The notes below the pieces were generated by a model, which saw only the letters and a program-made list of their open reading frames with translations, ran no database searches and was not told where the DNA came from. Positions 1 to 7,855 of a DNA stretch of 64,000 nt are shown here, in pieces; positions within the stretch are counted from its first letter, which is position 1; each line of letters starts with the position of its first letter. The stretch spans positions 2,232,001-2,296,000 of the forward strand of contig NC_016026.1 in the NCBI RefSeq assembly GCF_000226315.1. Direction: 5' to 3'. A program made the translations under genes and the position numbers. Source of the stretch: Micavibrio aeruginosavorus ARL-13. Lineage in GTDB: Bacteria > Pseudomonadota > Alphaproteobacteria > Micavibrionales > Micavibrionaceae.

Positions 1-158
1 TTCTGATCTTGGTGATGATCAGAGCACCCCTCATGGTTTGTATCTGCTAGTTGGGAAAGGATTGCAGAATCGCATGAGTCCTTTGAAAATGCATAGGCAG
101 CAGCTGGAAAGCCGCTGAATCCAATAGCAAAAACAAGGATCATGAGTAAGATGCGCAT
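1..158 (-). CDS. Partial small secreted protein (truncated by window edge)
   Basis: An open frame runs from an ATG (complement of 156-158) off the left edge. The first 23 or so residues (MRILLMILVFAIGFSGFPAA...) form a clear signal peptide: hydrophobic core and an Ala-rich end near AAAYAF. The visible mature part has two Cys and several His/Asp (CSDHHQDQ). No family is recognised and no strong Shine-Dalgarno is visible. An inverted repeat TATAGC-ATC-GCTATA (168-182) lies just upstream and could be a regulatory site. It is too short for the usual length filters, so the call rests on the signal-peptide-like sequence and the uninterrupted frame. Confidence 0.5.
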   Translation of the reverse strand, partial: MRILLMILVFAIGFSGFPAAAYAFSKDSCDSAILSQLADTNHEGCSDHHQDQ

Positions 159-247
159 ATGTAAAGATATAGCATCGCTATAGTTAGTTAACAATAGGCT
201 TTTACACAGAAATACATATTCACCAAGGCTAACAATGCGTTTGCTCC

Positions 248-685
248 CTACTCCTGATCCCGCACCTGTATCTTTGTCCGTTTCTTTTGCCGCAGAGTGA
301 GTAATTGCTTTACAGCGCGACTGAACAAGGCCGGGGGCAGGAAGCCGTAATCATACCGCCCCTGCGCACCCGGTACAGGGCGCAAATCAAACCCCGGCCA
401 TGCAAAGACGTTCAGATCGTTCAGCACGATCCATGACCGCTCCATATCCAGCCCCAAATGGTTTTTTACGCGCGGGGGGATTTCAAGGGCCGTTTCCGGG
501 TCTTGGGGCGGTGTATGCGTGACGGGTGCCACGGTCACGGTCTTGATGCCGTCCTGATCCTGTATGGAAAGAATGATGACGCAGGGGCGGTTTTTGACCC
601 CTTCCTCCTGCCCGGCTTCGGCCTCATGCCGCCAGAGATAGGCATAGGAAATGACAAGGCCGACTTCCGGCTCCGGTAAAGGCAT
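248..685 (-). CDS. PemK/MazF-family growth inhibitor toxin
   Basis: A 145-residue protein resembling the PemK-like growth inhibitors found in alphaproteobacteria: it opens with PLPEPEVGLVISYAYLW, has KNRPCVIIL near residue 33, and PVTHTPP near residue 54. Members of the PemK/MazF superfamily are usually ribosome-independent or ribosome-associated mRNA endonucleases that arrest growth. The Phd-type antitoxin ends 5 bases upstream of the ATG, the usual antitoxin-first order, so the two are almost certainly co-transcribed. Length is normal for this subgroup and the frame is intact. Cleavage specificity cannot be inferred. Confidence 0.85.
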   Translation of the reverse strand: MPLPEPEVGLVISYAYLWRHEAEAGQEEGVKNRPCVIILSIQDQDGIKTVTVAPVTHTPPQDPETALEIPPRVKNHLGLDMERSWIVLNDLNVFAWPGFDLRPVPGAQGRYDYGFLPPALFSRAVKQLLTLRQKKRTKIQVRDQE

Positions 686-690
686 CCCGT

Positions 691-963
691 CTAGCCTTTA
701 TCGTCAAGAAGATCATTCAGGTGATCGTGGCGAGAATCCATCTTGACGGTTTTGAGGGCTGCAACCAGGTTGTCCGGCAGTTCAGCAACATCATAGGCTT
801 TGACGGCGCGGGCTTTCAGGCGGGTATATTCGGCATATTCATGTTCCGATACAAAATACCCGCTGGTGCGCCCGTGGCTGGTAATGGCAACGGTTTCACG
901 TTGCGCCAGTTCTTTATACCGCCCGAAATTCTTAGCAAATTCTGTGGCTGGAATCTCGATCAT
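691..963 (-). CDS. Phd/YefM-family antitoxin
   Basis: A 90-residue antitoxin. The N-terminal part, IPATEFAKNFGRYKELAQRE followed by VAITSHGRTSGYFVSEHEY, is the Phd/YefM DNA-binding and dimerisation fold; the acidic tail (HDHLNDLLDDKG) would be the toxin-neutralising segment. It has an excellent ribosome-binding site (AGGAGG, four bases before ATG on the minus strand). It is the first gene of the pair with the PemK-like toxin. Autoregulation is likely, given repeated TTCCGYATAT elements immediately upstream. Confidence 0.88.
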   Translation of the reverse strand: MIEIPATEFAKNFGRYKELAQRETVAITSHGRTSGYFVSEHEYAEYTRLKARAVKAYDVAELPDNLVAALKTVKMDSRHDHLNDLLDDKG

Positions 964-977
964 GGCAACCTCCTATA

Positions 978-1014
978 TTCCGCATATTCTTCATATTACG
1001 GGATTTCCGTATAT
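978..1014 (-). promoter_or_regulatory. Candidate antitoxin operator
   Basis: Two direct copies of TTCCG(C/T)ATAT lie at 978-987 and 1005-1014, and the second overlaps an inverted repeat TACGG-GATTT-CCGTA (997-1011). They sit 15-50 bases upstream of the Phd-type ATG, where antitoxins of this family bind to repress their own operon. Operator function is inferred from position and symmetry. Confidence 0.45.
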
Positions 1015-1205
1015 TTGTCAAAGTCTAGAATAAGCACTGGAAAACATAGCCAAAACCCCATCCCCTGCCTTGAGTAAAGCACCAGAATCAGCCTAAAAGG
1101 AGGGGATCAGACCTCGGCAACCCCATAGCCGGAAGAACATGGCAAACGGCCCCCTTGAGGGCGTTTTCTGATTCTTAAGAGATTTCATCCAGAATAGAAG
1201 AAGGG

Positions 1206-1237
1206 CTTAAGAGCGCACTTACGCAAACTGCGTTTGC
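1206..1237 (-). other. Candidate origin of transfer (oriT, MOBQ type)
   Basis: Read on the minus strand, a hairpin GCAAAC-GCA-GTTTGC (1223-1237) is followed directly by GTAAGTGCGCTCTTAAG (1206-1222). Hairpin plus a downstream TAARTGCGC(C/T)CT core is the layout of nic regions of the RSF1010/Ti-type MOBQ transfer origins, and the adjacent relaxase gene belongs to that family. The core has T where the remembered consensus has C (GCGCTCT against GCGCCCT). Assignment is by motif and position only. Confidence 0.5.
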
Positions 1238-1288
1238 AGTGCTTAAGGGTGCGGCCCTGCCGGGCCTTGGATGCGGCTGCGCCGCATC

Positions 1289-1332
1289 GTTGTCGAATCG
1301 CCCGGCTGTTTGGGGCCGGGCGATTCGACAAC
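1289..1332. repeat. Perfect 18-bp inverted repeat in the relaxase leader
   Basis: Arms GTTGTCGAATCGCCCGGC (1289-1306) and its exact complement (1315-1332) are separated by 8 bases. A smaller palindrome ATGCGGC-TGC-GCCGCAT (1271-1287) abuts it. The structure lies between the candidate oriT and the relaxase gene, so it may be part of the transfer origin, a transcription terminator without a T-run, or a resolution site. Confidence 0.7.
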
Positions 1333-1333
1333 A

Positions 1334-1408
1334 CAATGAACAACGATAAATCGCCCATGGGGAAAGAAAGGTTTCGGGGAAACCTTGGCGATTTATCATT
1401 GTTCATTG
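1334..1408. repeat. Nested inverted repeat covering the relaxase start codon
   Basis: Outer arms of 22 bases (1334-1355 and 1387-1408) match with a single mismatch; nested inside is a perfect 7-bp hairpin AAGGTTT-CGGGG-AAACCTT (1368-1386). The right arm encodes the first residues of the relaxase (AIYHCSL), so the left arm, read on the minus strand, encodes AIYRCSL: an inverted copy of the gene start. The TTG start codon (1385) is at the base of the inner stem, so the mRNA could hide its own start. Confidence 0.7.
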
Positions 1409-3328
1409 CGGGTGTTCTCACGGTCAGACGGCCACTCTGCCGTGGCCGCCGCCGCATACCGCGCCGGAGCCGTTATCCACGATGAACGCGCCGGACATAC
1501 CCACCGTTATCAAAACCGCAAAGGCGTTGTTTCTTCCTTCATCGTCGCCCCGGCTGGTGCCCCTGAAACCACCTACACCCGCGCCCTGTTGTGGAACGCG
1601 GCTGAACGGGCTGAAACCCGTAAGAATTCCCGCGTGGCGCGGGAGGTTATTCTGGCCTTGCCGCATGAACTGCCAGCCCCGGCCCGCGAAGCCCTTGTCC
1701 GCGATATGGCCGGGTGGCTGGTCGAACGCTACCGCGTGGCCGTGGATGGTGCCTTGCATTCCCCTGTCCCCGGTGACGATCACGACCCCCGCAATCATCA
1801 CGCCCATCTTCTATTCACCACCCGCGAAATCACAAAAGACGGGCTTGGCGCTAAAACCCGCGTCCTGGACGATAAGGAGAAAGGCCCGCATGAGATTGAG
1901 CTGATCCGCAAGGTTTGGGAAACCCTCGCCAATGACGCGCTGCAAAGAGCGGGTTTTGAAGACATCCAGATCGACCGCCGGACGCTGGAAGACCAGGGCA
2001 TCGACCGTATCCCGCAAATCCATATCGGGCCGGAAGGTAAAGCCGCCGATAAGAACCGCAAAGAGGATGATACGGACGATGACGGCGACGATGAGGAGGA
2101 AGGAAAACAAGGCAGCCAGTCATCCGGGTCCGGTGACAAATCCCCTGCACCAGCCCCGGCCAAGGAGCAGGAAAAAGAAACCGGGAAAGATACGGGCAAA
2201 GACACTGAAAAAGACAGCCGGGTTGATTATCAGGCTATCGACCAGAACCGCAGCCGGGCTGAACTGGTCGAGGAAATCAAGCGGCTGAACGCGGAACGCA
2301 CCCAATGGCCGGATATTCCGCTGGTAGAGCAGATTCAGACTATCGAGAAAGAAATGACCCGGCTGGATAAGCGGGTGCATCATTTTGAAAATCTCTACAC
2401 GAAAACGAGTCTGCCATCCGCGATCAAGAAAGCGATTACCGAGATTATAAGATTTTCAAAAGAGCTTTTATTCACCCGCATCCTGAATCGCAGTGCCCTG
2501 AAACTATCAAATCAAGAATATCAAACCCGGATAGTCCGGCAAAATTTCCGCTATGGCCGGTCTTATCGTGTTGGCATTCACGATCAAATCCAGACCATGC
2601 GGACCCGCTTGCATGTTTTGGAGAACATGCAAGCCAGCTATATAAAATACAAAACCTTTGTCGTTTCGATTGAAAAAGCGATAGCGAAAAGTCCGACAAT
2701 TCAATTTGCAGAGAAGCCGCAAGCAAAAGCCGTTACCACGCAGGAATCCAAAATCAAGATAACCCTTAAAGCGGCTTTATTGCGTGAAGGAATACCGGAA
2801 CAATTCAAGCCGACAGAAGGCAAAGAGATACCCAGCATTACAAAGGTCTTTAACGCCCAAAACCCTGTTGTACAAGCACAAGAAATCAAACAGACGATCA
2901 CCCATGATGCAAAAGGACACATAGCAAACCAGCCATTCCATGCCCCGCCGCAAAACCGGGAACGGAAAGACTGGTTTATTCCTGCTAATGAAAAAATGCG
3001 GTCATTCGGCCAGCATATCGACCACGAATTAAGTATGCGCGGGCATCGCGTAGAAATGCCCGATAACAGCAGTAATAATGACTCAAGCTTGCAGGGTGCG
3101 TTCCAATCAGGCGCAACGTCCGGCAAGCAAACCACTTATGAAACGGTGAAAGAGAAGGTCAAAACAGAAGCGCAGGACAAGCGCGAAGATATACCGCCAC
3201 AATACAAACAAGAACCTTACGAACCTGAAACACCCCAAGAATCGAAAATGTCTGGGGCTTTCAGCAGAGCCAGCGCAAATGACGTGCCCAAGCAACGGCA
3301 TTCCTCTGACCCCAGCTATGACCTATAA
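1385..3328 (+). CDS. mobA: MobA/MobL-family (MOBQ) conjugative relaxase
   Basis: A 647-residue protein starting at TTG. The N-terminal 200 residues match MOBQ relaxases: MAIYHCSLRVFSRSDG, then AAAAYRAG with Tyr25 at the position of the catalytic tyrosine of RSF1010 MobA, and a three-histidine metal motif NHHAHLLFTTRE around residues 137-147. These enzymes nick oriT and stay covalently bound to the 5' end of the transferred strand. From about residue 215 the protein is charged, low in complexity and coiled-coil-like, without primase or helicase domains. A candidate oriT lies upstream. No coupling protein, type IV secretion gene or replication gene is seen, so this is a mobilisable-element remnant or the end of an element extending leftward. 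Confidence 0.85.
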   Translation: MAIYHCSLRVFSRSDGHSAVAAAAYRAGAVIHDERAGHTHRYQNRKGVVSSFIVAPAGAPETTYTRALLWNAAERAETRKNSRVAREVILALPHELPAPAREALVRDMAGWLVERYRVAVDGALHSPVPGDDHDPRNHHAHLLFTTREITKDGLGAKTRVLDDKEKGPHEIELIRKVWETLANDALQRAGFEDIQIDRRTLEDQGIDRIPQIHIGPEGKAADKNRKEDDTDDDGDDEEEGKQGSQSSGSGDKSPAPAPAKEQEKETGKDTGKDTEKDSRVDYQAIDQNRSRAELVEEIKRLNAERTQWPDIPLVEQIQTIEKEMTRLDKRVHHFENLYTKTSLPSAIKKAITEIIRFSKELLFTRILNRSALKLSNQEYQTRIVRQNFRYGRSYRVGIHDQIQTMRTRLHVLENMQASYIKYKTFVVSIEKAIAKSPTIQFAEKPQAKAVTTQESKIKITLKAALLREGIPEQFKPTEGKEIPSITKVFNAQNPVVQAQEIKQTITHDAKGHIANQPFHAPPQNRERKDWFIPANEKMRSFGQHIDHELSMRGHRVEMPDNSSNNDSSLQGAFQSGATSGKQTTYETVKEKVKTEAQDKREDIPPQYKQEPYEPETPQESKMSGAFSRASANDVPKQRHSSDPSYDL

Positions 3329-3791
3329 ACGTATGCGGTCCGAGGTAAGTCCTTATCAAGCGCAACTTTGAGAGTTTTTAAACACCTTAATAGGTTAATT
3401 TTACACAGTTTCTTACACATAATCGCAAAATTTTAAAAATAGTCGTTATATATCAGTCGACTATAGTTATACATAATAAACTTGAAATGCTGAAATGACA
3501 TGGTTCCTCCTTTAAGTCTGAGTTTTCAGCCTATTCGGGAGGTTTTTCGGTGTGGGGGTATGAAAATAGAACGAACCAACACCGGAAATTCCTTCCCGAT
3601 GCGGTCCGACATCACGGCAAACCTGACATATTATGGTCTGCCGCCAGAGGGGCCCGGCCCGCTTACTCTTCCATATTTAATCCCGGAATGTGGCATTTCA
3701 AGGGCCAACCAAAACACCCGAAACGCTGCAGCCGCCAACTAACATATTGAAAACAATAAACAATAAAAACCAGGCGTAAGCCCAGAAAAGC
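3329..3791. other. Intergenic region between relaxase and tRNA-Tyr
   Basis: About 460 bases. The left part (3370-3490) is strongly AT-rich. A frame at 3500-3742 could encode 80 residues but resembles no family and has no convincing ribosome-binding site. The 11-mer ATGCGGTCCGA occurs twice (near 3333 and 3600). The region may hold the right junction of the mobile element, but no attachment-site duplication of the tRNA end is visible inside the window. Confidence 0.4.
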
Positions 3792-3819
3792 AAAAAACCC
3801 GCACAAGGCGGGCTTTTTT
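3792..3819 (-). terminator. Intrinsic terminator after tRNA-Tyr
   Basis: CCCGC-ACAAG-GCGGG hairpin flanked by A6 and T6 runs; it serves the tRNA on the minus strand and could stop plus-strand transcripts too. Confidence 0.75.
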
Positions 3820-3856
3820 GGCTTCATCCATCTGCGGGAGAGGGCCCGCAATGAAA

Positions 3857-3942
3857 TGGTGGAGGGGACAGGATTTGAACCTGTGTACTCGTAAGAGGCC
3901 AGATTTACAGTCTGGTGCCATTAACCACTCGGCCACCCCTCC
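3857..3942 (-). tRNA. tRNA-Tyr (GTA anticodon)
   Basis: The minus strand gives a class II tRNA of 86 nt with an encoded CCA. The acceptor stem GGAGGGG pairs with CCCCTCC, the anticodon loop CTGTAAA has anticodon GTA, there is a long variable arm (CCTCTTACGAG area), and GGTTCAAATCC forms the T arm. Class II structure plus GTA identifies tyrosine. The relaxase-bearing element lies on the 3' side of this gene, the side at which integrases commonly insert islands. Confidence 0.95.
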
Positions 3943-4045
3943 ATGCCCTTGAACAGGCCCGGTGAAGAAAAAGGTTTTTGCATTTTCTGTCAAGACATGA
4001 TTTATGAGGCCACCCGTAAAATACAGAGAAAAAGCGAAAAAACCC

Positions 4046-5551
4046 ATGGCACCCAGACAAAATCCCCCCGGTCGCGGCCCACGCGCAGGCAAAGGACCCA
4101 CAGATCGATCCACAGGACGATCCACAGGCGGACGCTCTGGTGGCCGTGACGGTGGTCGCGATGGCTTCAAACCCCGCCGCGAAGGTAGTTTCGATAAGCC
4201 GCGCCGCGAGGGTGGATTTGACCGTCCCCGCGATGATCGCCCGCGTTCCGACCGCCCGTATGGTGATCGCCCCCGCCGCGAAGGCGGTTTTGACAAACCA
4301 CGTCGTGAGGGTGGCTTTGACAAGCCCCGCCGTGAAGGTGGCTTCGACCGCCCGCGTTCCGACCGTCCTTACGGTGATCGCCCGCAACGCGAAGGTGGTT
4401 TTGACAGACCGCGCCGCGAGGGGGGATTTGATCGTCCGCGCTCTGATCGCCCGTATGGTGATCGCCCCCGTCGTGAAGGCGGCTTTGACAAGCCTCGTCG
4501 CGAAGGCGGCTTCGATAAACCACGTCGTGAAGGTGGCTTCGACCGTCCCCGTGAAGATCGTCCGTATGGTGATCGTCCGCGCCGTGAGGGTGGGTTTGAT
4601 CGCCCCCGCCGCGAAAGCGGTTTTGATAAACCGCGTCGTGAAGGCGGATTCGACCACCCGCAACGCGATGGTGGTTTTGACCGCAAACCGCGCCGTGATG
4701 ACCGCCATGAAGGCCGCGCCCCGTTCAAAGGCCGTGGTGAAGACGTAGAAACCACGGACACAGCCGTCGAACAGCCGAAGCGCGACCAAATGCGCCTGAA
4801 GGCTGGCGGGCGCCCGAGCCACCGCCCGAACCTGTACGGCATGCACGCCGTACGCGCCGCATGGTTGAACCCGAACCGCAACATCCACGCTTTGTATTTG
4901 AGCGAAGCCGCGATGGAAACATTCGCCCCGGTTCTGGAAGAAGCGGCGAAAGCCGGCCTGAACCGTCCGGAACCGCTGGCGGTTAGCAAGGACGACATGG
5001 ATCGCCTGTTCCCGCCGGGTGCCGTGCACCAGGGTATTGCCTTGGCTTGCGGCCAATTGGAAGATGTATCGGTCGAAGACCTGATCATCAGCGGCAATGC
5101 AAAAGAGCGCAGTGTGATTGTCATGCTGGATCAAGTGACCGACCCGCATAACGTTGGCGCGATTTTGCGTTCGGCGTCGGCGTTCGGCGCAACCGGTGTC
5201 GTGATGCAGAAAATGCACGCGCCGGAATTGATCGGCGTTCTGGCCAAAACCGCATGCGGTGCCGTGGACCATTTGGACGTGGCCTATGAAACCAACCTGT
5301 CCCGGACGCTGGAAAAGCTGAAGGAAGACGGATACGTAACCATTGGCATGGACGAGCGTGGCGAAAAAACCATCGCCGAACTGGACCGTCCGGAGAAATG
5401 CGTCATCGTTCTGGGCGCCGAAGGCCCGGGCATGCGCCGTCTGGTGCGTGAAAATTGTGACGTGCTGGTCCGCCTGCCGACACACGAACCGATTGCCAGC
5501 CTGAACGTATCCAACGCGGCGGCTGTGGCCCTGTATGCCATGCTGGCCTAA
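4046..5551 (+). CDS. rlmB: 23S rRNA 2'-O-methyltransferase, TrmH/SpoU family (RlmB-like), with repetitive N-terminus
   Basis: A 501-residue protein. The C-terminal part, from about residue 255 (RPNLYGMHAVRAAWLNPNR), is a complete RlmB/TrmH enzyme: SpoU substrate-binding domain, then the knotted SAM domain with motif 1 DQVTDPHNVGAILRSA, motif 2 CVIVLGAEGPGMRRL, and motif 3 PIASLNVSNAAAVALY. RlmB methylates G2251 of 23S rRNA in the peptidyl-transferase centre. The first 250 residues are an Arg/Gly/Asp-rich low-complexity tail with 14 EGGFD-type repeats, about as long as a whole normal RlmB. An alternative ATG exists at 4004; 4046 (MAPRQNPPGRG) is preferred because the 14 extra residues look non-conserved. 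Target nucleotide is by family analogy. Confidence 0.88.
   Translation: MAPRQNPPGRGPRAGKGPTDRSTGRSTGGRSGGRDGGRDGFKPRREGSFDKPRREGGFDRPRDDRPRSDRPYGDRPRREGGFDKPRREGGFDKPRREGGFDRPRSDRPYGDRPQREGGFDRPRREGGFDRPRSDRPYGDRPRREGGFDKPRREGGFDKPRREGGFDRPREDRPYGDRPRREGGFDRPRRESGFDKPRREGGFDHPQRDGGFDRKPRRDDRHEGRAPFKGRGEDVETTDTAVEQPKRDQMRLKAGGRPSHRPNLYGMHAVRAAWLNPNRNIHALYLSEAAMETFAPVLEEAAKAGLNRPEPLAVSKDDMDRLFPPGAVHQGIALACGQLEDVSVEDLIISGNAKERSVIVMLDQVTDPHNVGAILRSASAFGATGVVMQKMHAPELIGVLAKTACGAVDHLDVAYETNLSRTLEKLKEDGYVTIGMDERGEKTIAELDRPEKCVIVLGAEGPGMRRLVRENCDVLVRLPTHEPIASLNVSNAAAVALYAMLA
4178..4681 (+). repeat. In-frame tandem repeats encoding RREGGFD(K/R)P units
   Basis: Fourteen copies of a unit encoding E/D-G/S-G/S-F-D plus flanking Arg/Pro/Lys, grouped in blocks of 2, 3, 2, 3 and 4 and separated by four DRPYGDRP-type spacers. 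Codons vary between copies (GGT/GGC, CGC/CGT), so the array is not a recent slippage product. Confidence 0.9.
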
Positions 5552-5575
5552 GACCCGCTTAAAAAATCGAACTTT

Positions 5576-5608
5576 AAAAACCCTTCCGGCCCGCCGGGAG
5601 GGTTTTTT
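5576..5608 (+). terminator. Intrinsic terminator after rlmB
   Basis: Stem CCCTTCCGG / CCGGGAGGG (one G-U pair) followed by T6, 25 bases after the stop codon. Confidence 0.85.
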
Positions 5609-5691
5609 ACATACAGATAAAACGCCCCCCTTGAACCCCGGCGGTGATGGCCTAGGTTGAAAGCGGTCCATACGCAACAAGGGGAAACATT

Positions 5692-6303
5692 ATGTCCTAT
5701 ACACTTTACTACAAACCGGGTGCCTGCTCGATGGCGATGCACGTGATCCTGAACGAACTGAACGTCCCGTTTGAGGCCGTGAAGCAGGATGATTTGAAAG
5801 CACCCGATTTCCTGAAACTCAACCCGCGTGGTCAAGTTCCTTTGTTGCTCGTGGACGGTGAATCGGTGAAAGAAGGCGCAGCCATCATCACCTATCTGCT
5901 CGACACCCATGCCAATGACCTGATGCCAACATCCGGCATTGCCCGGGCCAAGGCGCTGGAATGGCTGATGTGGTGCAATGCCTCCCTGCACCCGGCGTGC
6001 ACGCGGATGTTCTGGCTGAACAAACAAACGCTGGATGAGGCGACAAAGGCCCAGCTGGTCCCCTTGTTCCTTGCTGGTATCCAAACCCTGTGGGATGAGG
6101 CGGACGCCCGCCTGGCCACCACGAAATATCTGGCCGGTGATAAAGTCACCGCGGCCGACATTTTGTTGTCCGTCATTGCCAACTGGGGCCTGCCGGTCAC
6201 GCTGGGCGCGAATGTGAAGCGCGTTTTGAAAGACGTGAGCAGCCGCCCGGCCTATCAAAAAACACTGGCCGCCGAACAGATTGAATACAAGGCCGCCGCA
6301 TAA
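5692..6303 (+). CDS. Glutathione S-transferase family protein
   Basis: 203 residues, the usual size of bacterial beta-class glutathione transferases. The N-terminal thioredoxin-like domain begins SYTLYYKPGACSMAMHVIL (Cys10 in the position of the beta-class active-site Cys), includes the cis-Pro segment RGQVPLLLVDG and the glutathione-binding ES-like motif in KEGAAIITYL. The all-helical C-terminal domain contains AGDKVTAADILLSV, the GST N-capping motif. It has its own ribosome-binding site (AAGGGGAAAC) and terminator, so it is monocistronic. It probably conjugates or detoxifies electrophiles in the cytoplasm; substrate unknown. Confidence 0.9.
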   Translation: MSYTLYYKPGACSMAMHVILNELNVPFEAVKQDDLKAPDFLKLNPRGQVPLLLVDGESVKEGAAIITYLLDTHANDLMPTSGIARAKALEWLMWCNASLHPACTRMFWLNKQTLDEATKAQLVPLFLAGIQTLWDEADARLATTKYLAGDKVTAADILLSVIANWGLPVTLGANVKRVLKDVSSRPAYQKTLAAEQIEYKAAA

Positions 6304-6320
6304 GATCGGTCCCACCATTT

Positions 6321-6350
6321 AAAAAGCCGCCCTTCACCGGGCGGCTTTTT
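6321..6350 (+). terminator. Intrinsic terminator after the GST gene
   Basis: AAAAAGCCGCCC-TTCAC-GGGCGGCTTTTT, a near-perfect stem with T5. Confidence 0.88.
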
Positions 6351-6422
6351 CATGCGCACCTGCAACACGGGTGACAATTGCCCTTTGCGCCATGCTCACG
6401 TACCCTTTTGTCCAACAGAACC

Positions 6423-6450
6423 CGTCACCCCGGCAAAAGCCGGAATGACG
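6423..6450. repeat. Palindromic intergenic repeat
   Basis: CGTCA-CCCCGGC-AAAA-GCCGGAATGACG palindrome 27 bases upstream of the MFS start, one of a family with GTCAT/ATGAC ends scattered through the window (also near 19.5, 52.6, 56.5 and 61.7 kb). Confidence 0.7.
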
Positions 6451-6476
6451 CGCAGGAATGAACGAAGGGAAACACC

Positions 6477-7736
6477 ATGGGCGAATTATGGACCACGCTG
6501 AAAAGCGACCGCATGTTGACGCTGGCGATTTTTGTCGCGGCGCTCGGATATTTTGTCGATGTGTATGATCTGGTTCTGTTCAGCGTGTTGCGCGTCGCCA
6601 GCCTGAAGGACCTTGGCCTGTCCGGGGACTCCCTGACCGACAGCGGCGCGCTTCTGCTCAACATGCAATTGATCGGGTTTTTGATTGGCGGGTTGATCTG
6701 GGGTGTGATGGGTGACCGCGTCGGCCGGAAACAGGTTTTGTTCGGGTCCATCCTGCTTTATTCGCTGGCCAACATTGCCAATGCTTTTGTCACCGATATT
6801 CCGCAATATGCGCTGTGCCGCCTGCTGGCCGGGATTGGTTTGGCCGGGGAAATCGGCGCGGGCATTACGTTGGTCAGTGAAATGATGCCGCGTCATTTGC
6901 GCGGATACGGCACCACCATCGTCGCTACGGTCGGCGTGATGGGCGGCGTGGCCGCCGGGTTCACCGGACATATGTTGCCGTGGGAAACCGCCTATATCGT
7001 TGGTGGGGTGATGGGGCTGGCGCTGCTGCTGCTGCGCGTATCGTTGTCTGATTCCAAAATGTTCAAAACTGTCCGCGATGATGACACGATCAAGCGCGGG
7101 GATTTGAAAATGCTCCTCACCTCCGCCAGCCGGATGAAGCGTTATATCGCCTGTATTCTGGTTGGCACGCCACCATGGTTCGTGGTAGCGGTGTTGATTA
7201 CGTTCGCCCCGGAAATTGGCGCGGCGATGAATGTAACCGGGCCGCTGTCTGTCGCAACCGCGTTGCCGCTGTGTTATCTGGGTTTAACCGTCGGCGATGG
7301 GGTCAGTGGGATTTTGAGCCAACGTCTGCACAGCCGGAAAAAAGTGATCGGTCTGTTCATGGGGCTGGGCACGATCCTGACCATCATCTTCCTGAATTTG
7401 AACGGCATCAGCCCGACCACCTACTACGCCTTCTGTTTCGCCATCGGGTTTTCGATGGGGTTCTGGGTGTTGATGCTGACCTCTGCCGCTGAACAATTCG
7501 GCACCAATCTGCGCGCCACCGTGGCGACATCGGTGCCCAATTTCGTGCGCGGCACAGGGGCGTTGGTCATCTCCGCGTTCGTCATGCTGAAACCCGATCT
7601 GGGCGTGGTCAGTGCGGCCATGATTGTGGGCCTCGCCACCTACGCCATCGCCGCCGCCGCATTGTGGGGCATGCGGGAGACCTGCAACGTCGATCTGGAT
7701 TTTATCGAGGACAGCGTGCCCGCAAAAACGGCGTAA
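6477..7736 (+). CDS. MFS transporter, sugar/organic-acid symporter type
   Basis: 419 residues with about twelve hydrophobic segments. The loop between helices 2 and 3 carries GDRVGRKQ, the major-facilitator signature, and the N-terminus has YFVDVYDLVLFSVL, a helix-1 Asp typical of metabolite:H+ symporters. LLAGIGLAGEIGAGITLVSEMMPRHLRG resembles the helix 4-5 motif of the sugar/benzoate/shikimate transporters. It is flanked by terminators and likely transcribed alone. It would import a small organic solute with protons; the substrate cannot be deduced. Confidence 0.85.
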   Translation: MGELWTTLKSDRMLTLAIFVAALGYFVDVYDLVLFSVLRVASLKDLGLSGDSLTDSGALLLNMQLIGFLIGGLIWGVMGDRVGRKQVLFGSILLYSLANIANAFVTDIPQYALCRLLAGIGLAGEIGAGITLVSEMMPRHLRGYGTTIVATVGVMGGVAAGFTGHMLPWETAYIVGGVMGLALLLLRVSLSDSKMFKTVRDDDTIKRGDLKMLLTSASRMKRYIACILVGTPPWFVVAVLITFAPEIGAAMNVTGPLSVATALPLCYLGLTVGDGVSGILSQRLHSRKKVIGLFMGLGTILTIIFLNLNGISPTTYYAFCFAIGFSMGFWVLMLTSAAEQFGTNLRATVATSVPNFVRGTGALVISAFVMLKPDLGVVSAAMIVGLATYAIAAAALWGMRETCNVDLDFIEDSVPAKTA

Positions 7737-7855
7737 ATCCGGTCCGCACCAACCAACGCCCCACCCTGTCATCACATTATGTAAATATTTGAAATTGCAG
7801 TTTAACTTCGCTTTAACGCCTACGTTGTATAAAATAACCATGCGTACGATTTTTT

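Noticed and set aside
1175-1457. Minus-strand frames through the palindromes upstream of mobA
   Set aside because: They arise from the inverted copy of the mobA start; the resemblance to relaxase N-terminus is due to the repeat.
3500-3742. 80-codon plus-strand frame between relaxase and tRNA
   Set aside because: No family resemblance, weak ribosome-binding site and an overlapping alternative frame; kept only as intergenic comment.
3857-3942. Attachment site of an integrated element at tRNA-Tyr
   Set aside because: The position is suggestive, but no duplicate of the tRNA 3' end and no integrase gene lie within the window.
3905-5680. 591-codon minus-strand frame opposite rlmB
   Set aside because: It is an antisense shadow of a repetitive GC-rich gene, and it also runs through the rlmB terminator and into the tRNA-Tyr region.
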